A DNA stretch of 64,000 nucleotides from Chitinophaga varians (GCF_012641275.1 NZ_JABAIA010000004.1:62001-126000); one strand, 5' to 3'; counted from the stretch's first letter, positions 31,790-41,474 are shown. Made by a program: numbers and translations. The notes: a model not told the origin generated them from the sequence alone.

Positions 31790-34700
31790 ATGAAAAGAGG
31801 TTTACGTGTGGCGCTAGTGCCCTCTTTAGCCCTGTATTTCCTATTTCAATCGGTTGCTGTCCCGGCCCTGGCTGCCACCGGCACTCCTGCGACGCCCCTG
31901 CGTCCGGGAACTATGGGCCAACCTGATGAGTCTTCCCTGAAAGATGTGCTGCACCTGATAGAACAACGTTTTAATGTATCTATCGCTTACAAAAGCAACC
32001 TGGTGAAAAGCAAAAGGGTTCAACTGTCCGTCGACGGCTGCCAGACAGTGGAAGAAGCACTGCATAAAGCATTGGCACCATTTAACCTGCATTTCGAAAA
32101 ATTAAGGGACCACTTTTACATGATCACCGAAAAAACAGCGCCCGCAGCGCCTGCTACCTCCTCAGGCCCGCTGCAGCAGCGCCCGGTGAAAGGTACCGTG
32201 AAAGATGAAAAAGGAAATCCCATCGCCGGCGTGACCGTAAAAATACCCGGCACCAGCATCGGCACCGTTACCAACGCGGACGGCGTATATACCATCTCCG
32301 TGCCCGGCAGAAGCGACGACCAGCTGGAAGTGACCTTCATCGGTTTTGAAACACAGCGTATAGTCGTTGGCGATAGACAGCTGGTGAACTTCACCCTGAA
32401 AGAAGGTGCCAGCGCACTGAATGAAATTGTGGTCACCGGTTATACTACACAGAAGAAAAAAGACCTCACCGGGTCAGTGGCAGTGGTAAACATTGAGCAG
32501 TTGAACCGGCAACCAACGGCGCAGGTAACGGAACAGCTGCAAGGACAGGCATCAGGCGTGACGGTCATCGGTTCCGGTCAACCAGGTGAGGCGCCACAGA
32601 TCAGAATCCGCGGTATCAACACCTTCGGCTCCAACTCCCCCCTGTATGTGGTGGACGGCGTGCCCACAACAGATATCGCTGACCTCAACCCCAACGATGT
32701 GGCCAGCCTCCAGGTACTGAAAGATGCCGGCGCTGCCTCTATCTACGGCGCCCGCGCCTCCAACGGCGTGATCGTTATCACCACCCGTCGGGGCACCGGC
32801 AAAGTATCCGTTCATTATGACGGGTACTACGGCCGCCAATACCCGAAAAAAGGCAATGTCTGGAATACCCTCAATCCCACAGAACAGGCACAGCTCCGCT
32901 GGATGGCCTATACCAATTCCGGCCTTAATCCACATACCCCGCAATATGGCAACGGCAATGCGCCGGTCATCCCCGATTATATCACCCCCGATGGCGCCAT
33001 GGAAGGCGATCCCGCTGTAGACCCTTCCAAATATTATGTGAATCCCAACTTTACTGATCAAAACGATTATAACAACTTTTACCGCATTGTACGTGCCAAC
33101 AAGGCCGGGACTGACTGGTATCATGAAGTCTTCCGCCCGGCCCCCATCACCAGCCACAACGTGGCCGTGAGCGGTGGCGGGGACCGCGGCAATTACCTCT
33201 TTTCCCTCAATTATTTTAATCAACAGGGTACGTTGCTGAACACCTATCTGAAAAGATATACGATCCGCTCCAATACCCAGTACAACATCACTGATCACAT
33301 CAGAGTGGGGGAAAATCTCGCTTTTTCGATGACGGAAAACCCTGCTGTGGAAATCAACAGCTCCGACGCGGCCATCGGCCACGCCATGCGCGAACAAAGC
33401 ATCATACCGGTGTATGATATCAAAGGCAATTTTGCTGGCTCTTGGGGCGATGCCCTCGGAGATGCCTATAACCCGGTAGCGATGCAGGCTCGCACCAGAA
33501 ACAACAAAGGCCTTAACACCCGTTTGTTTGGTAACATCTACGGAGAAGTGGACTTCCTGAAATACCTCACCTTCCGTACCAGCTTTGGCGGTGAGATCTA
33601 TTCCGGGTGGTCCCACTCCTTTACCTATCCGCAGTATGAGAACAAGGAAAACAATACTTCCAACTCCTACTCGGAAGGCTCTAACAACGGCCACAGCTGG
33701 ACATGGACCAACACGCTGACCTATCACCAGCGCTTTAATAATACACACGACCTGAAAATACTGGCCGGCACAGAAGCGTTCGATAGCCGCAAACGCGCTG
33801 TAGGCGGCACTACCAAAGACTACTTTACTTTCGATCCCAATTTCCCTGACCTCAGCACCGGCACCGGCACTCAGACAAACTACAGCAACCGCGAACAGGA
33901 AGGACTGTATTCGCTCCTCGCAAGAGTGGACTATTCCTTCCGTGATAAATACCTCATCAGCGCCACTATCCGCCGTGATGGTTCTTCCAAATTCATCAAC
34001 AACCGCTTCGGCACCTTCCCCGCTGTAACAGCAGGCTGGCGCCTCTCCGAGGAAGCCTTCATGAAACCGCTCACCTGGATCAGCGACCTGAAAATCCGTG
34101 GCGGCTGGGGCATCATGGGCAACCAGCTCAATCTCAGCGTCAACAACGGGTACTTCCTCTATGGCGGCAAACGCAGCGCCAGCTACTACGACCTGGCAGG
34201 CACCAACAACAGCCTTACGGCCGGCTTCGCAGGCATGCAGATCGGTAACCCCGATGCAAAATGGGAAAGTGATGTCAACGCCAACATCGGCCTGGACGCG
34301 TCCCTGTTCAAAGGTGAACTGGACTTCTCTATCGATTATTACCGCAAAGACATCAAAGACCTGCTGTACAACCCTGAGCTGCCAGGCCTCGCCGGTACGG
34401 CCGCGCAGCCGTTCGTGAATATCGCGCAGATGAAAAACCATGGCTTCGATTTCTCTGTCGGATGGCACAAGGAATTCAGCAACAAACTGAAACTGAATGT
34501 TACCGGTACGCTCACGACCTACAAAAACGAGATCATAAAGATCGCCGACGGTGTGGACTACTTCGATGGTGACAGCCGCCGCTTCGATGGCAGCAACATT
34601 ATCCGTAATGCAGTAGGCCATCCGGTGTCTTCGTTCTTCGGCTATCAGATCGAAGGCTTCTGGAACAGCGCCCAGGAAGTAACCGATGCAGACGATAAAG

Positions 34701-35335
34701 TAAAGAAAGCCACCAATAACCCGGACGCTTTCTACCAGGAAGGCGCCGGCATGGGACGCTTCCGCTATAAAGACATCAACGGCGATGGCCGCATTACGCC
34801 GGACGACCGCACTTTCCTCGGTAATCCTAACCCGGACTTCACCTACGGTATCAATATCGGCGTAGCCTACAAAAACTTCGACTTCAATATTTTCCTCTTC
34901 GGTACACATGGCAACCAGATATGGAACAACGTCCGCTGGTGGCGCGATTTCTATTCATCATTCGAAAGCGCAAAGAGTAAAACAGCGCTCTACGATTCCT
35001 GGCGCCCTGACCATAAAGATGCCAAAGCACCCATACAGGAAGTGGACGGCTCTGTCAGCACACAAGGCGTTCCCAACTCCTATATGGTGGAAAACGGCGC
35101 CTATCTGCGCGCTAAAAACGTAACGCTCGGATATACGCTGCCGGCCGGCTCCCTGTCACGCTTACACATCACGAAGTTCCGGGTATATGTGCAGGCAGCC
35201 AACCTGTTCACCATCACCAAATATTCGGGTATCGATCCTGAAATCGGCGGTTCCAATATCACCGACTTCGGCGTGGACGAAGGCGCATACCCGAATCAAC
35301 GCCAATACCTCATCGGGGTGAACCTGGCTTTTTAA
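31790..35335 (+). CDS. SusC/RagA-type TonB-dependent outer-membrane transporter with STN domain
   Basis: This 1181-residue protein has a signal peptide (about 1-28) and an STN domain (about 45-108, LKDVLHLIEQRFNVSIAYKS). A carboxypeptidase-like regulatory domain follows (about 128-205, VKGTVKDEKGNPIAGV), then the plug (EIVVTGYTTQKKKDLTG; IRIRGINTFG; LYVVDGVP) and a 22-strand beta-barrel ending in Phe. The STN domain is the part that signals to FecR, so this transporter regulates its own expression. It pairs with the SusD lipoprotein encoded 25 bases downstream to import an oligomeric nutrient. The substrate is not predictable from the window because no degrading enzyme is next to it. Confidence 0.95.
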   Translation: MKRGLRVALVPSLALYFLFQSVAVPALAATGTPATPLRPGTMGQPDESSLKDVLHLIEQRFNVSIAYKSNLVKSKRVQLSVDGCQTVEEALHKALAPFNLHFEKLRDHFYMITEKTAPAAPATSSGPLQQRPVKGTVKDEKGNPIAGVTVKIPGTSIGTVTNADGVYTISVPGRSDDQLEVTFIGFETQRIVVGDRQLVNFTLKEGASALNEIVVTGYTTQKKKDLTGSVAVVNIEQLNRQPTAQVTEQLQGQASGVTVIGSGQPGEAPQIRIRGINTFGSNSPLYVVDGVPTTDIADLNPNDVASLQVLKDAGAASIYGARASNGVIVITTRRGTGKVSVHYDGYYGRQYPKKGNVWNTLNPTEQAQLRWMAYTNSGLNPHTPQYGNGNAPVIPDYITPDGAMEGDPAVDPSKYYVNPNFTDQNDYNNFYRIVRANKAGTDWYHEVFRPAPITSHNVAVSGGGDRGNYLFSLNYFNQQGTLLNTYLKRYTIRSNTQYNITDHIRVGENLAFSMTENPAVEINSSDAAIGHAMREQSIIPVYDIKGNFAGSWGDALGDAYNPVAMQARTRNNKGLNTRLFGNIYGEVDFLKYLTFRTSFGGEIYSGWSHSFTYPQYENKENNTSNSYSEGSNNGHSWTWTNTLTYHQRFNNTHDLKILAGTEAFDSRKRAVGGTTKDYFTFDPNFPDLSTGTGTQTNYSNREQEGLYSLLARVDYSFRDKYLISATIRRDGSSKFINNRFGTFPAVTAGWRLSEEAFMKPLTWISDLKIRGGWGIMGNQLNLSVNNGYFLYGGKRSASYYDLAGTNNSLTAGFAGMQIGNPDAKWESDVNANIGLDASLFKGELDFSIDYYRKDIKDLLYNPELPGLAGTAAQPFVNIAQMKNHGFDFSVGWHKEFSNKLKLNVTGTLTTYKNEIIKIADGVDYFDGDSRRFDGSNIIRNAVGHPVSSFFGYQIEGFWNSAQEVTDADDKVKKATNNPDAFYQEGAGMGRFRYKDINGDGRITPDDRTFLGNPNPDFTYGINIGVAYKNFDFNIFLFGTHGNQIWNNVRWWRDFYSSFESAKSKTALYDSWRPDHKDAKAPIQEVDGSVSTQGVPNSYMVENGAYLRAKNVTLGYTLPAGSLSRLHITKFRVYVQAANLFTITKYSGIDPEIGGSNITDFGVDEGAYPNQRQYLIGVNLAF

Positions 35336-35360
35336 TCGTTGCTCACTTAAATTAAAGACC

Positions 35361-37169
35361 ATGAAAACATTCTATCATATAGTGTTGGGCGCTTCTTTTA
35401 CAACCCTGCTGCTCGCCGGTTGTAGCAAAAGTTTCCTGGAGCGCGAACCTCAATCTGCTTTGCAGGAAGACGCACTCACCAATAAAAAAGGGGTGAACAC
35501 ACTGCTCATCGGCGCATATGGCGCGCTCGACGGACAGGACTATCAGGACGGCGATATGAAAAACCTCTCCGGTGGCAGTGGTTACGCCGTATCACCGGAC
35601 AACTGGATCTATGGCAGCGTGGCCGGTGGCGATGCCCACAAAGGCAGTGACCCCAGCGATGCGGCACCTATTCTCCAGATCGGTACTTTCGTCGCCAACT
35701 CCAGCAACGGCTTCTTCAATGATAAATGGAGAGTAGACTATGAAGGAATTCGTCGCTGTAACTTCACCCTGCACGTGCTGGCCAAAGTGACCGACATGAC
35801 CGACGCGGAGAAACAGGTGGTGGCAGGGGAGGCCCGCTTCCTGCGCGCCCACTATTATTCCGACCTCAAGAAGATGTTTGATAAAGTGCCCTGGGTAGAT
35901 GAAAATTCAGCCAACTATCAGAAACTGGTGGTAGATGATTATAAAGTACCGAATGATAAGGATATCTGGCCGATGATCGAAGCGGATTTTAAGTATGCCG
36001 CGGATCACCTGCCCGAAACACAAAAGGAGGTGGGCCGCGCCAATAAGTGGGCTGCCGTGGCTTATCTCGCTAAAACATTATTGTTCCAGGGAAAGTATGC
36101 GGCCGCTTTGCCGCTGCTGGAAGATGTGATCAATTCCGGCGTTACGACGAAAGGTTTGAAATTTGGCCTGATGGAGCATTTCCACGATAACTTCGATGCT
36201 TTTACGGAAAATAACAAGGAAGCGGTCTTCTCCATACAATACAGCGCCAATGACGGTTCCGGTGGTACCGGTAATGCCAATCAGGGCGAAATGCTGAACT
36301 ATCCGTACAACGGCCCTTTCAGCTGCTGCGGTTTTTATCAGCCTTCACAGGACCTGGTGAATTCCTTCCGTACTAATGATGACGGACTGCCTTATCTTGA
36401 CGATTTTAATCAGCATCCGGTAAAAAATGATATGGGCGTGCCCGATACCGTAGCTTTTACACCGGATAACGGCAACCTGGACCCGCGGCTGGACTGGACC
36501 GTTGGCCGTCGGGGTATTCCATTCCTCGACTGGGGCCTGCATCCGGGCATGGCATGGGTACGCAACCAACAGTCAGCAGGCCCTTATGCCGCGCTCAAAA
36601 ATGTCTACATGCAGGTGAACCAGGACAAGTTCTATGACGGTAACGCCTGGGCGCCGGGCAATGCCATCAACTATGTACTGATACGTTTTGCCGACGTACT
36701 GCTGATGGCGGCCGAATGCCAGGCCAATGCCGGCAGCCTCGATAAGGCGCAGGCATACGTGAATATGGTCCGTGAACGTGCAGCCAATCCCGCAGGATGG
36801 GTGAAGGAATATATTGACCCCAATGACCCTATGGGTGGTACCACCGATGAACCTGCAGCCAATTATCACGTAAGCCCCTATCCGGCAGGTGCCTTCGCCG
36901 GTGGTGGAAAAGATTTTGCACTGAAAGCGGTCCGATTCGAACGTAAGCTGGAACTGGCCATGGAAGGACATCGTTTCTTTGACCTGGTAAGATGGGGACT
37001 GGCACAAACAGAGATCAACCGCTATTTTACCTATGAGAGAACGATCACCTCTGATATTGCAACCGGTAATTTTAGCGCAAGGAACAGGTATTACCCGATT
37101 CCGCAACGGCAGATAGACCTGAGCGTGAAAAACGGGAAGTCAGTGTTGATTCAAAACCCGGGGTACTAA
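35361..37169 (+). CDS. SusD/RagB-type nutrient-binding lipoprotein
   Basis: This 602-residue lipoprotein has lipobox LLAGC with the lipidated Cys at residue 21. The N-terminal SusD-like region (FLEREPQSALQEDALTNKKGVNTLL) and the TPR scaffold are clear. Its C-terminal SusD domain includes VRFERKLELAMEGHRFFDLVRWG (about 523-545). It sits on the outer face of the outer membrane as the lid of the SusC barrel and captures substrate. It is the last gene of the operon and is followed by a strong bidirectional hairpin. Confidence 0.95.
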   Translation: MKTFYHIVLGASFTTLLLAGCSKSFLEREPQSALQEDALTNKKGVNTLLIGAYGALDGQDYQDGDMKNLSGGSGYAVSPDNWIYGSVAGGDAHKGSDPSDAAPILQIGTFVANSSNGFFNDKWRVDYEGIRRCNFTLHVLAKVTDMTDAEKQVVAGEARFLRAHYYSDLKKMFDKVPWVDENSANYQKLVVDDYKVPNDKDIWPMIEADFKYAADHLPETQKEVGRANKWAAVAYLAKTLLFQGKYAAALPLLEDVINSGVTTKGLKFGLMEHFHDNFDAFTENNKEAVFSIQYSANDGSGGTGNANQGEMLNYPYNGPFSCCGFYQPSQDLVNSFRTNDDGLPYLDDFNQHPVKNDMGVPDTVAFTPDNGNLDPRLDWTVGRRGIPFLDWGLHPGMAWVRNQQSAGPYAALKNVYMQVNQDKFYDGNAWAPGNAINYVLIRFADVLLMAAECQANAGSLDKAQAYVNMVRERAANPAGWVKEYIDPNDPMGGTTDEPAANYHVSPYPAGAFAGGGKDFALKAVRFERKLELAMEGHRFFDLVRWGLAQTEINRYFTYERTITSDIATGNFSARNRYYPIPQRQIDLSVKNGKSVLIQNPGY

Positions 37170-37216
37170 ATCGGAGTTTGATTTGTGAAATTATAAGAAT
37201 GAATAAATAATAAAAT

Positions 37217-37251
37217 AAAAAGATCGAAGTTCATCGCTTCGATCTTTTTTT
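37217..37251. terminator. bidirectional terminator between susD and a convergent gene
   Basis: A perfect 13-bp stem (AAAAAGATCGAAG at 37217-37229 with 37237-37249) and a 7-base loop have an A run on one side and a T run on the other. It can end both the sus operon and the convergent oxygenase gene. Confidence 0.9.
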
Positions 37252-37306
37252 ATGTGCATCCGCTTCGATGATCGCCGAAATCAAAAAATCGTACATCAAA
37301 AAATTC

Positions 37307-38023
37307 CTAAATTTTTTCAGACCACATCAATCCGCCGGGAAGTCCGCTGTTGCAGAATTCCATATGTACCACCCTGCGGCTGGCGCCACTGGTACTGCGT
37401 GACGACGCATGCATCAGCAAGGGCCGCATAATCATAATACCACCGCTTTTTACATTGCAGCTTACTTCAGGAGCGGCTTGCAGGGAAATAGTGTCCGGCC
37501 TTACAATGCCCTGTAAATGTGTGCCGGGTATCACTTTTAGCGCCCCGTTCTGTGCGTCGGTATCATCGAGGTGCAGCCGGATGGTGTAAATATTTTCCAG
37601 CAGGGACAATGGCGGCTGCACAGCATACTGGTCCTGCTTTACCGTCCACGGGCCAAAACCTTCCACTGGCAGGCGCTCGCTGACGGAGATGGTCAGGTCC
37701 TGGTGCCATGCCACAAACCAGTTGGACTGCCCCGGCTTGTCGAAATAGATGGACTTTACCGGTACATAATCTTCTCCAAACAGTGTATGAATGATGTACT
37801 GTAATGCCGGCGTAAAAATAGCGTTCCGTACACCCGGCACTGATTGCAGGAACTGCCGGATGGCAAACAGATCGGCCGTCTTACGGAACACCGTCTGACT
37901 GGTGTCGGCAGCAGCTACCTGTTGCAGGACCGCCTGCACCTCTTCTCCCGAAAAGATATCTTCCAGTACAGTATAGCCTTCCGTGGCCAGTTGTTGCCGG
38001 TGTACTTCGATATTTGCTGTCAT
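37307..38023 (-). CDS. phytanoyl-CoA dioxygenase (PhyH) family protein
   Basis: This 238-residue Fe(II)/2-oxoglutarate oxygenase-like protein has the metal triad visible as H107-x-D109 (WHQD) and H205 (LLMHASSRS). A following Arg pair suits 2-oxoglutarate binding. PhyH relatives in bacteria hydroxylate diverse small molecules, and the substrate here is unknown. The ATG at 38023 is preferred to a TTG two codons earlier because a TACATTTG promoter box ends 4 bases upstream of it, which would make the mRNA nearly leaderless. The gene is monocistronic and convergent with the sus operon. Confidence 0.85.
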   Translation of the reverse strand: MTANIEVHRQQLATEGYTVLEDIFSGEEVQAVLQQVAAADTSQTVFRKTADLFAIRQFLQSVPGVRNAIFTPALQYIIHTLFGEDYVPVKSIYFDKPGQSNWFVAWHQDLTISVSERLPVEGFGPWTVKQDQYAVQPPLSLLENIYTIRLHLDDTDAQNGALKVIPGTHLQGIVRPDTISLQAAPEVSCNVKSGGIMIMRPLLMHASSRSTSGASRRVVHMEFCNSGLPGGLMWSEKI

Positions 38024-38026
38024 CTT

Positions 38027-38034
38027 CAAATGTA
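38027..38034 (-). promoter_or_regulatory. -7 promoter box of the PhyH gene
   Basis: TACATTTG on the minus strand matches the Bacteroidota -7 consensus TAnnTTTG and ends 3 bases before the ATG. No clear -33 TTTG is seen at the expected distance. Confidence 0.45.
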
Positions 38035-38266
38035 GGGGTTATTTGTTGAATGATTCTTCATTTACCCTGTGGCACGCACACGCACGGAGCCGGGCCTTTA
38101 TCGGCTTTCCATCTCAGCATATGCGTTGCCGTAGCTATTTTAAAGGAGCGGCGTGTGGTGCTTTATATAGGATAACCAGGGCTTGCTGTGTCCACCTCCG
38201 GCATCTGTTTATAAGATGGTAGTTCGGGCAGAATATCTTATTTTTAAGCAGATAAAACGAGAGACC

Positions 38267-39340
38267 ATGGCGCATTTGTTCACTCCCCTGCAGCTGAGGA
38301 CCGTCACGCTGCGTAACCGTATCGCGGTATCACCCATGTGTGAGTATTCTTCTGAAGATGGTTTTGCCAACGACTGGCACCTGGTGCATTTGGGCAGCCG
38401 GGCGGTAGGCGGGGCCGGACTGGTGTTGACTGAAGCGGCGGCGGTGTCTCCGGAAGGCCGCATCTCCCCGCAGGACCTCGGCATCTGGAAAGATGAGCAC
38501 ATCCCGATGCTGCAACGTATTACGGCATTTATTGCCGCACAGGGAGCGGTGCCGGGCATCCAGCTGGCACATGCCGGCAGGAAATCCAGCACGCGAAGGC
38601 CATGGGAGGGAAGCGGCAAGGTAACGCCGGCAGATGGTGGTTGGGAAGACGTGTATGCGCCCAGCGCTATTCCGTTCAATGACGGCTATCCGATGCCGGT
38701 GGCCCTCACCCAGGAAGGCATCCTGGAAGTGCTGAACGATTTCCGGAAGGCCGCCGCCAGGGCCTTACAGGCCGGCTTTAAAGTAGTGGAGATACATGCG
38801 GCGCATGGTTACCTGTTGCACAGTTTCCTGTCGCCGCTGAGCAATCAGCGTACTGACGAATACGGCGGCAGCTTTGACAACAGGATACGTATGCTGTTAC
38901 AGACAGTGGAATCCGTACGGGCAGTATGGCCAAAGGAACTGCCGCTGCTGGTTCGTATATCCGCTACCGATTGGGCGCCCGGCGGCTGGGACCTGGAGCA
39001 GTCCACGCAGTTGGCCGCCCTGTTGAAAGCAGAAGAGGTGGACCTGATCGATTGCTCGTCCGGCGGACTGGTGCCGCATCAGAAGATCAGCCTGGGACCG
39101 TTGTACCAGACGCCTTTTGCAGAAGAAATCAAGAAGAAAGCGAAGATAGCCACCGGCGCGGTAGGACTTATCACTACCGCTCAAGAGGCAGAGTCGATCA
39201 TAGAACAGGGAAGGGCAGACATCGTGCTGCTGGCGCGCGAGCTGTTGCGCGATCCTTATTTCCCGTTACGGGCGGCCCATCTGTTGGGCGATACCGGCGT
39301 TAAATGGCCGGTGCAATACGAAAGAGCGAAGCCCCGTTGA
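38267..39340 (+). CDS. Old Yellow Enzyme-family NADH:flavin oxidoreductase (YqjM-like)
   Basis: This 357-residue FMN-dependent TIM-barrel ene-reductase has family motifs LRNRIAVSPMCEYSS near the N-terminus, LAHAGRKSS (about 127-135) and EIHAAHGYLLHSFLSPLSN. These are followed by a YGG motif with an RxR segment and a phosphate-binding segment near 320. The cysteine at position 26 and the YqjM-type opening indicate the thermophilic-like OYE class, which reduces activated C=C bonds with NAD(P)H. The ATG at 38267 starts exactly at the conserved N-terminus; the frame upstream is not homologous. The gene is convergent with the aldo/keto reductase gene, with no obvious functional link to the sus genes. 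Confidence 0.92.
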   Translation: MAHLFTPLQLRTVTLRNRIAVSPMCEYSSEDGFANDWHLVHLGSRAVGGAGLVLTEAAAVSPEGRISPQDLGIWKDEHIPMLQRITAFIAAQGAVPGIQLAHAGRKSSTRRPWEGSGKVTPADGGWEDVYAPSAIPFNDGYPMPVALTQEGILEVLNDFRKAAARALQAGFKVVEIHAAHGYLLHSFLSPLSNQRTDEYGGSFDNRIRMLLQTVESVRAVWPKELPLLVRISATDWAPGGWDLEQSTQLAALLKAEEVDLIDCSSGGLVPHQKISLGPLYQTPFAEEIKKKAKIATGAVGLITTAQEAESIIEQGRADIVLLARELLRDPYFPLRAAHLLGDTGVKWPVQYERAKPR

Positions 39341-39346
39341 TAAAGG

Positions 39347-39381
39347 CCTGCGGCCCGGGGCGTTAGCCCCGGCCGTGCAGG
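39347..39381. terminator. GC-rich hairpin between convergent genes
   Basis: An imperfect stem pairs CCTGC...GGGGC with GCCCC...GCAGG around GTTA. It spans the end of the OYE gene's untranslated tail and the last codons of the reductase gene. The T run is weak, so termination is plausible but not certain. Confidence 0.4.
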
Positions 39382-40364
39382 ATATTTTCTATTTTTTCCA
39401 GTTCTGCTGAAGTAAAAGACACGTTCTTCAGTGTATCCAGGTTGTTGTCCAGCTGCGCTACGGAGCTGGCGCCTATCAGTACCGTGGTGATACGTTTGTC
39501 TTTCAGTATCCATGCCAGCGCCATCTGGGCGAGGGACTGGCCGCGCTCCTGCGCCAGGCTGTTGAGCTGCCGGATCTTCGCTATTTTCTCTCCTGATACT
39601 TCATTCTCCTGGAGGAATCCGCTGGGTTTGCTGGCGCGTGAACCTGCGGGAATACCGTTCAGGTAACGGTCTGTAAGCAGGCCCTGTGCTAACGGGGAAA
39701 ACGGAATACAGCCGATACCGTTAGTCTCGAGCACATCAAGCAGACCGTTTTCCACCCACCTTTCAAACATGCTGTATTTAGGCTGATGGATCAGGCAGGT
39801 GGTCCCGAGTGATTTCAGTACGGCGACAGCCTCTTTGGTTTGTTCCGCGGTATAGTTGGAAAGGCCCACATATAGCGCTTTTCCCTGTTGCACGATGCTA
39901 TGCAGGGCGCCCATCGTTTCTGCTATCGGTGTTTCAGGATCAGGGCGGTGGGAGTAGAATATGTCCACATATTCCAGTCCCATGCGGCGCAGGCTTTGGT
40001 CGAGGCTGGAGATAAGGTATTTACGGGAGCCTTTATCACCATAAGGGCCGGGCCACATCAGGTAACCGGCTTTGGTGGAGATCACCAGTTCATCACGCAG
40101 ATGTCCGGTGAAATCCTGGCGGAGGATACGTCCGAAATTTTCTTCCGCACTGCCTGGCACCGGGCCATAGTTGTTGGCCAGGTCAAAGTGGGTAATACCT
40201 TTGTCGAAAGCGCGCCGGATAATACTACGGCCATTTTCATAGTTGTCAATAGAGCCGAAGTTGTGCCACAGGCCCAGTGAAATAGCCGGCAATTGCAGGC
40301 CGCTTTTACCACAACGGTTGTACATCATGGCATCATATCTGTCGGTAGCTGGTGTATATTGCAT
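39363..40364 (-). CDS. aldo/keto reductase, YghZ/Gpr-like
   Basis: This 333-residue NADPH-dependent TIM-barrel reductase shows the catalytic tetrad context: THFDLANNYG (Asp and Tyr), VISTKAGY (Lys) and DIFYSHRPDPETP (His). The N-terminal MMYNRCGKSGLQLPAISLGLWHNFG resembles the E. coli glyceraldehyde-3-phosphate reductase YghZ and the related AKR14 group. It reduces small aldehydes or ketones, and the physiological substrate is not clear from context. It is transcribed alone, towards the OYE gene. Confidence 0.92.
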   Translation of the reverse strand: MQYTPATDRYDAMMYNRCGKSGLQLPAISLGLWHNFGSIDNYENGRSIIRRAFDKGITHFDLANNYGPVPGSAEENFGRILRQDFTGHLRDELVISTKAGYLMWPGPYGDKGSRKYLISSLDQSLRRMGLEYVDIFYSHRPDPETPIAETMGALHSIVQQGKALYVGLSNYTAEQTKEAVAVLKSLGTTCLIHQPKYSMFERWVENGLLDVLETNGIGCIPFSPLAQGLLTDRYLNGIPAGSRASKPSGFLQENEVSGEKIAKIRQLNSLAQERGQSLAQMALAWILKDKRITTVLIGASSVAQLDNNLDTLKNVSFTSAELEKIENILHGRG

Positions 40365-40400
40365 GTAAGGTGTTTTTTTCCGGCAAACAAGATAATAATC

Positions 40401-40440
40401 AATTACGAATTACGAATTACGAATTACGAATTACGAATTA
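40401..40440. repeat. heptanucleotide tandem repeat, left array
   Basis: Five head-to-tail copies of AATTACG followed by AATTA lie just upstream of the reductase gene. The motif is the inverse of the array at 40512-40546 (CGTAATT). Confidence 0.9.
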
Positions 40441-40464
40441 ATATGAGGAGATTACTATTTACCT

Positions 40465-40504
40465 AAAAAACGAAGACCTGAGCAGTAATCCGCTCAGGTC
40501 TTCG
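40465..40504 (-). terminator. terminator of the desaturase gene
   Basis: A perfect 13-bp stem (CGAAGACCTGAGC at 40471-40483 with 40492-40504) and an 8-base loop are followed on the minus strand by TTTTTT. It sits between the two inverted heptad arrays. The same stem sequence recurs in the terminator at 48947. Confidence 0.88.
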
Positions 40505-40511
40505 CTAAAAA

Positions 40512-40546
40512 AATTCGTAATTCGTAATTCGTAATTCGTAATTAAT
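40512..40546. repeat. heptanucleotide tandem repeat, right array (inverted)
   Basis: Four copies of AATTCGT plus a fifth degenerate unit AATTAAT run up to and into the stop codon of the desaturase gene (40542-40544). Read on the other strand this is the AATTACG motif of the left array, so the arrays form the arms of a large inverted structure around the terminator. Confidence 0.88.
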
Positions 40547-41462
40547 CCTGTAATTGTGCTTCGGGCACGGCTACACGTCCTGCCTGGATATCTTTCAGCT
40601 TGTTGCTGTTCTGTACTTTGGAAGGCACAGGACGGATATCCCATACAATGCCAAGCCAGCCCAGTGTTTTGATCACATAATAGCTGATGTCTATTTCCCA
40701 CCAGTAGAAGCCCTGACGGGCAGCGCTCTGGTAGTAGTGGTGGTTGTTGTGCCATCCTTCGCCCAGGGTGATCAGTGCCAGCACAAGGCTGTTGCGGGAC
40801 TGGTCGCCGGTATAATAGCGTTGGTTACCGATTTTATGCATCAGGGAGTTAATAGTAAAGGTACCGTGGTACAGAATAACGGTGCTGAGGAAGAAGCCTA
40901 TCAACAAGGTAGACAATCCCGCTGTCCAGTCGAACCATCCGGTGCCGTTTACTTTATTGCCCACAAAATATACGGCGATAGCCAGTATCACAGCCGGCAC
41001 CATGTGCCATTTGTTGAGCCAGAACAGTTCTTTCGCTTTGTGGTCCTTGATCAGGTCAAAACGGGTAGGTTTATATTCAGGGCCCATGATCCAGCCGATA
41101 TGGGCGTACCAGATACCATAGATATTGGCAGAGTGTGGATCTTCCGGCGTGTCACTGTGTTTATGGTGAATACGGTGATTGGCAGACCACCAGAGCGCAC
41201 CTTTCTGTAAGCTGCTTTGTGCGCCGCCTGCAAGGATAAATTGAAAGAACCGCGACGTTTTAAATGCGCGATGCGAAAAATACCGGTGATAACCGGCGGT
41301 TACAAAAAACATGCGCACTACGTACAATACGCCGCACAGTATCCAGTCAAATGCAGTGGTGCCGGTAAAAAATGCCAGCAGGGGAACTGCATGAATTCCC
41401 AGAAAGTCCACTTGATGCCACCAGTTAGGTGATTTTCTGTCTTGCTTGATCGCCTTATTCAT
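40542..41462 (-). CDS. membrane fatty-acyl desaturase (acyl-CoA delta-9 type)
   Basis: This 306-residue polytopic membrane enzyme has the three histidine boxes of the di-iron desaturases: HRYFSH (59-64), HRIHH (96-100) and HNNHH (238-242). It has paired hydrophobic stretches near 25-55 and 155-200. It introduces a double bond into acyl chains, adjusting membrane fluidity. The ATG at 41462 lies 4 bases after a perfect TATATTTG -7 box, so the transcript probably begins at or next to the start codon. It ends in a heptad repeat array and terminator. Confidence 0.92.
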   Translation of the reverse strand: MNKAIKQDRKSPNWWHQVDFLGIHAVPLLAFFTGTTAFDWILCGVLYVVRMFFVTAGYHRYFSHRAFKTSRFFQFILAGGAQSSLQKGALWWSANHRIHHKHSDTPEDPHSANIYGIWYAHIGWIMGPEYKPTRFDLIKDHKAKELFWLNKWHMVPAVILAIAVYFVGNKVNGTGWFDWTAGLSTLLIGFFLSTVILYHGTFTINSLMHKIGNQRYYTGDQSRNSLVLALITLGEGWHNNHHYYQSAARQGFYWWEIDISYYVIKTLGWLGIVWDIRPVPSKVQNSNKLKDIQAGRVAVPEAQLQD

Positions 41463-41466
41463 TCTG

Positions 41467-41474
41467 CAAATATA
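41467..41474 (-). promoter_or_regulatory. -7 promoter box of the desaturase gene
   Basis: TATATTTG followed by CA on the minus strand is an exact TAnnTTTG match, only 4 bases before the ATG. This implies a leaderless or near-leaderless mRNA. No good -33 element was found. Confidence 0.5.

Noticed and set aside
32552..34909. A 785-codon open frame antisense to the first susC
   Set aside because: Its composition is that of a frame opposite a GC-rich coding sequence, with no domain, while the plus-strand frame is an unmistakable SusC transporter.
40401..40546. CRISPR array
   Set aside because: Units are 7 bases with no spacers and no cas genes nearby; these are simple tandem repeats.
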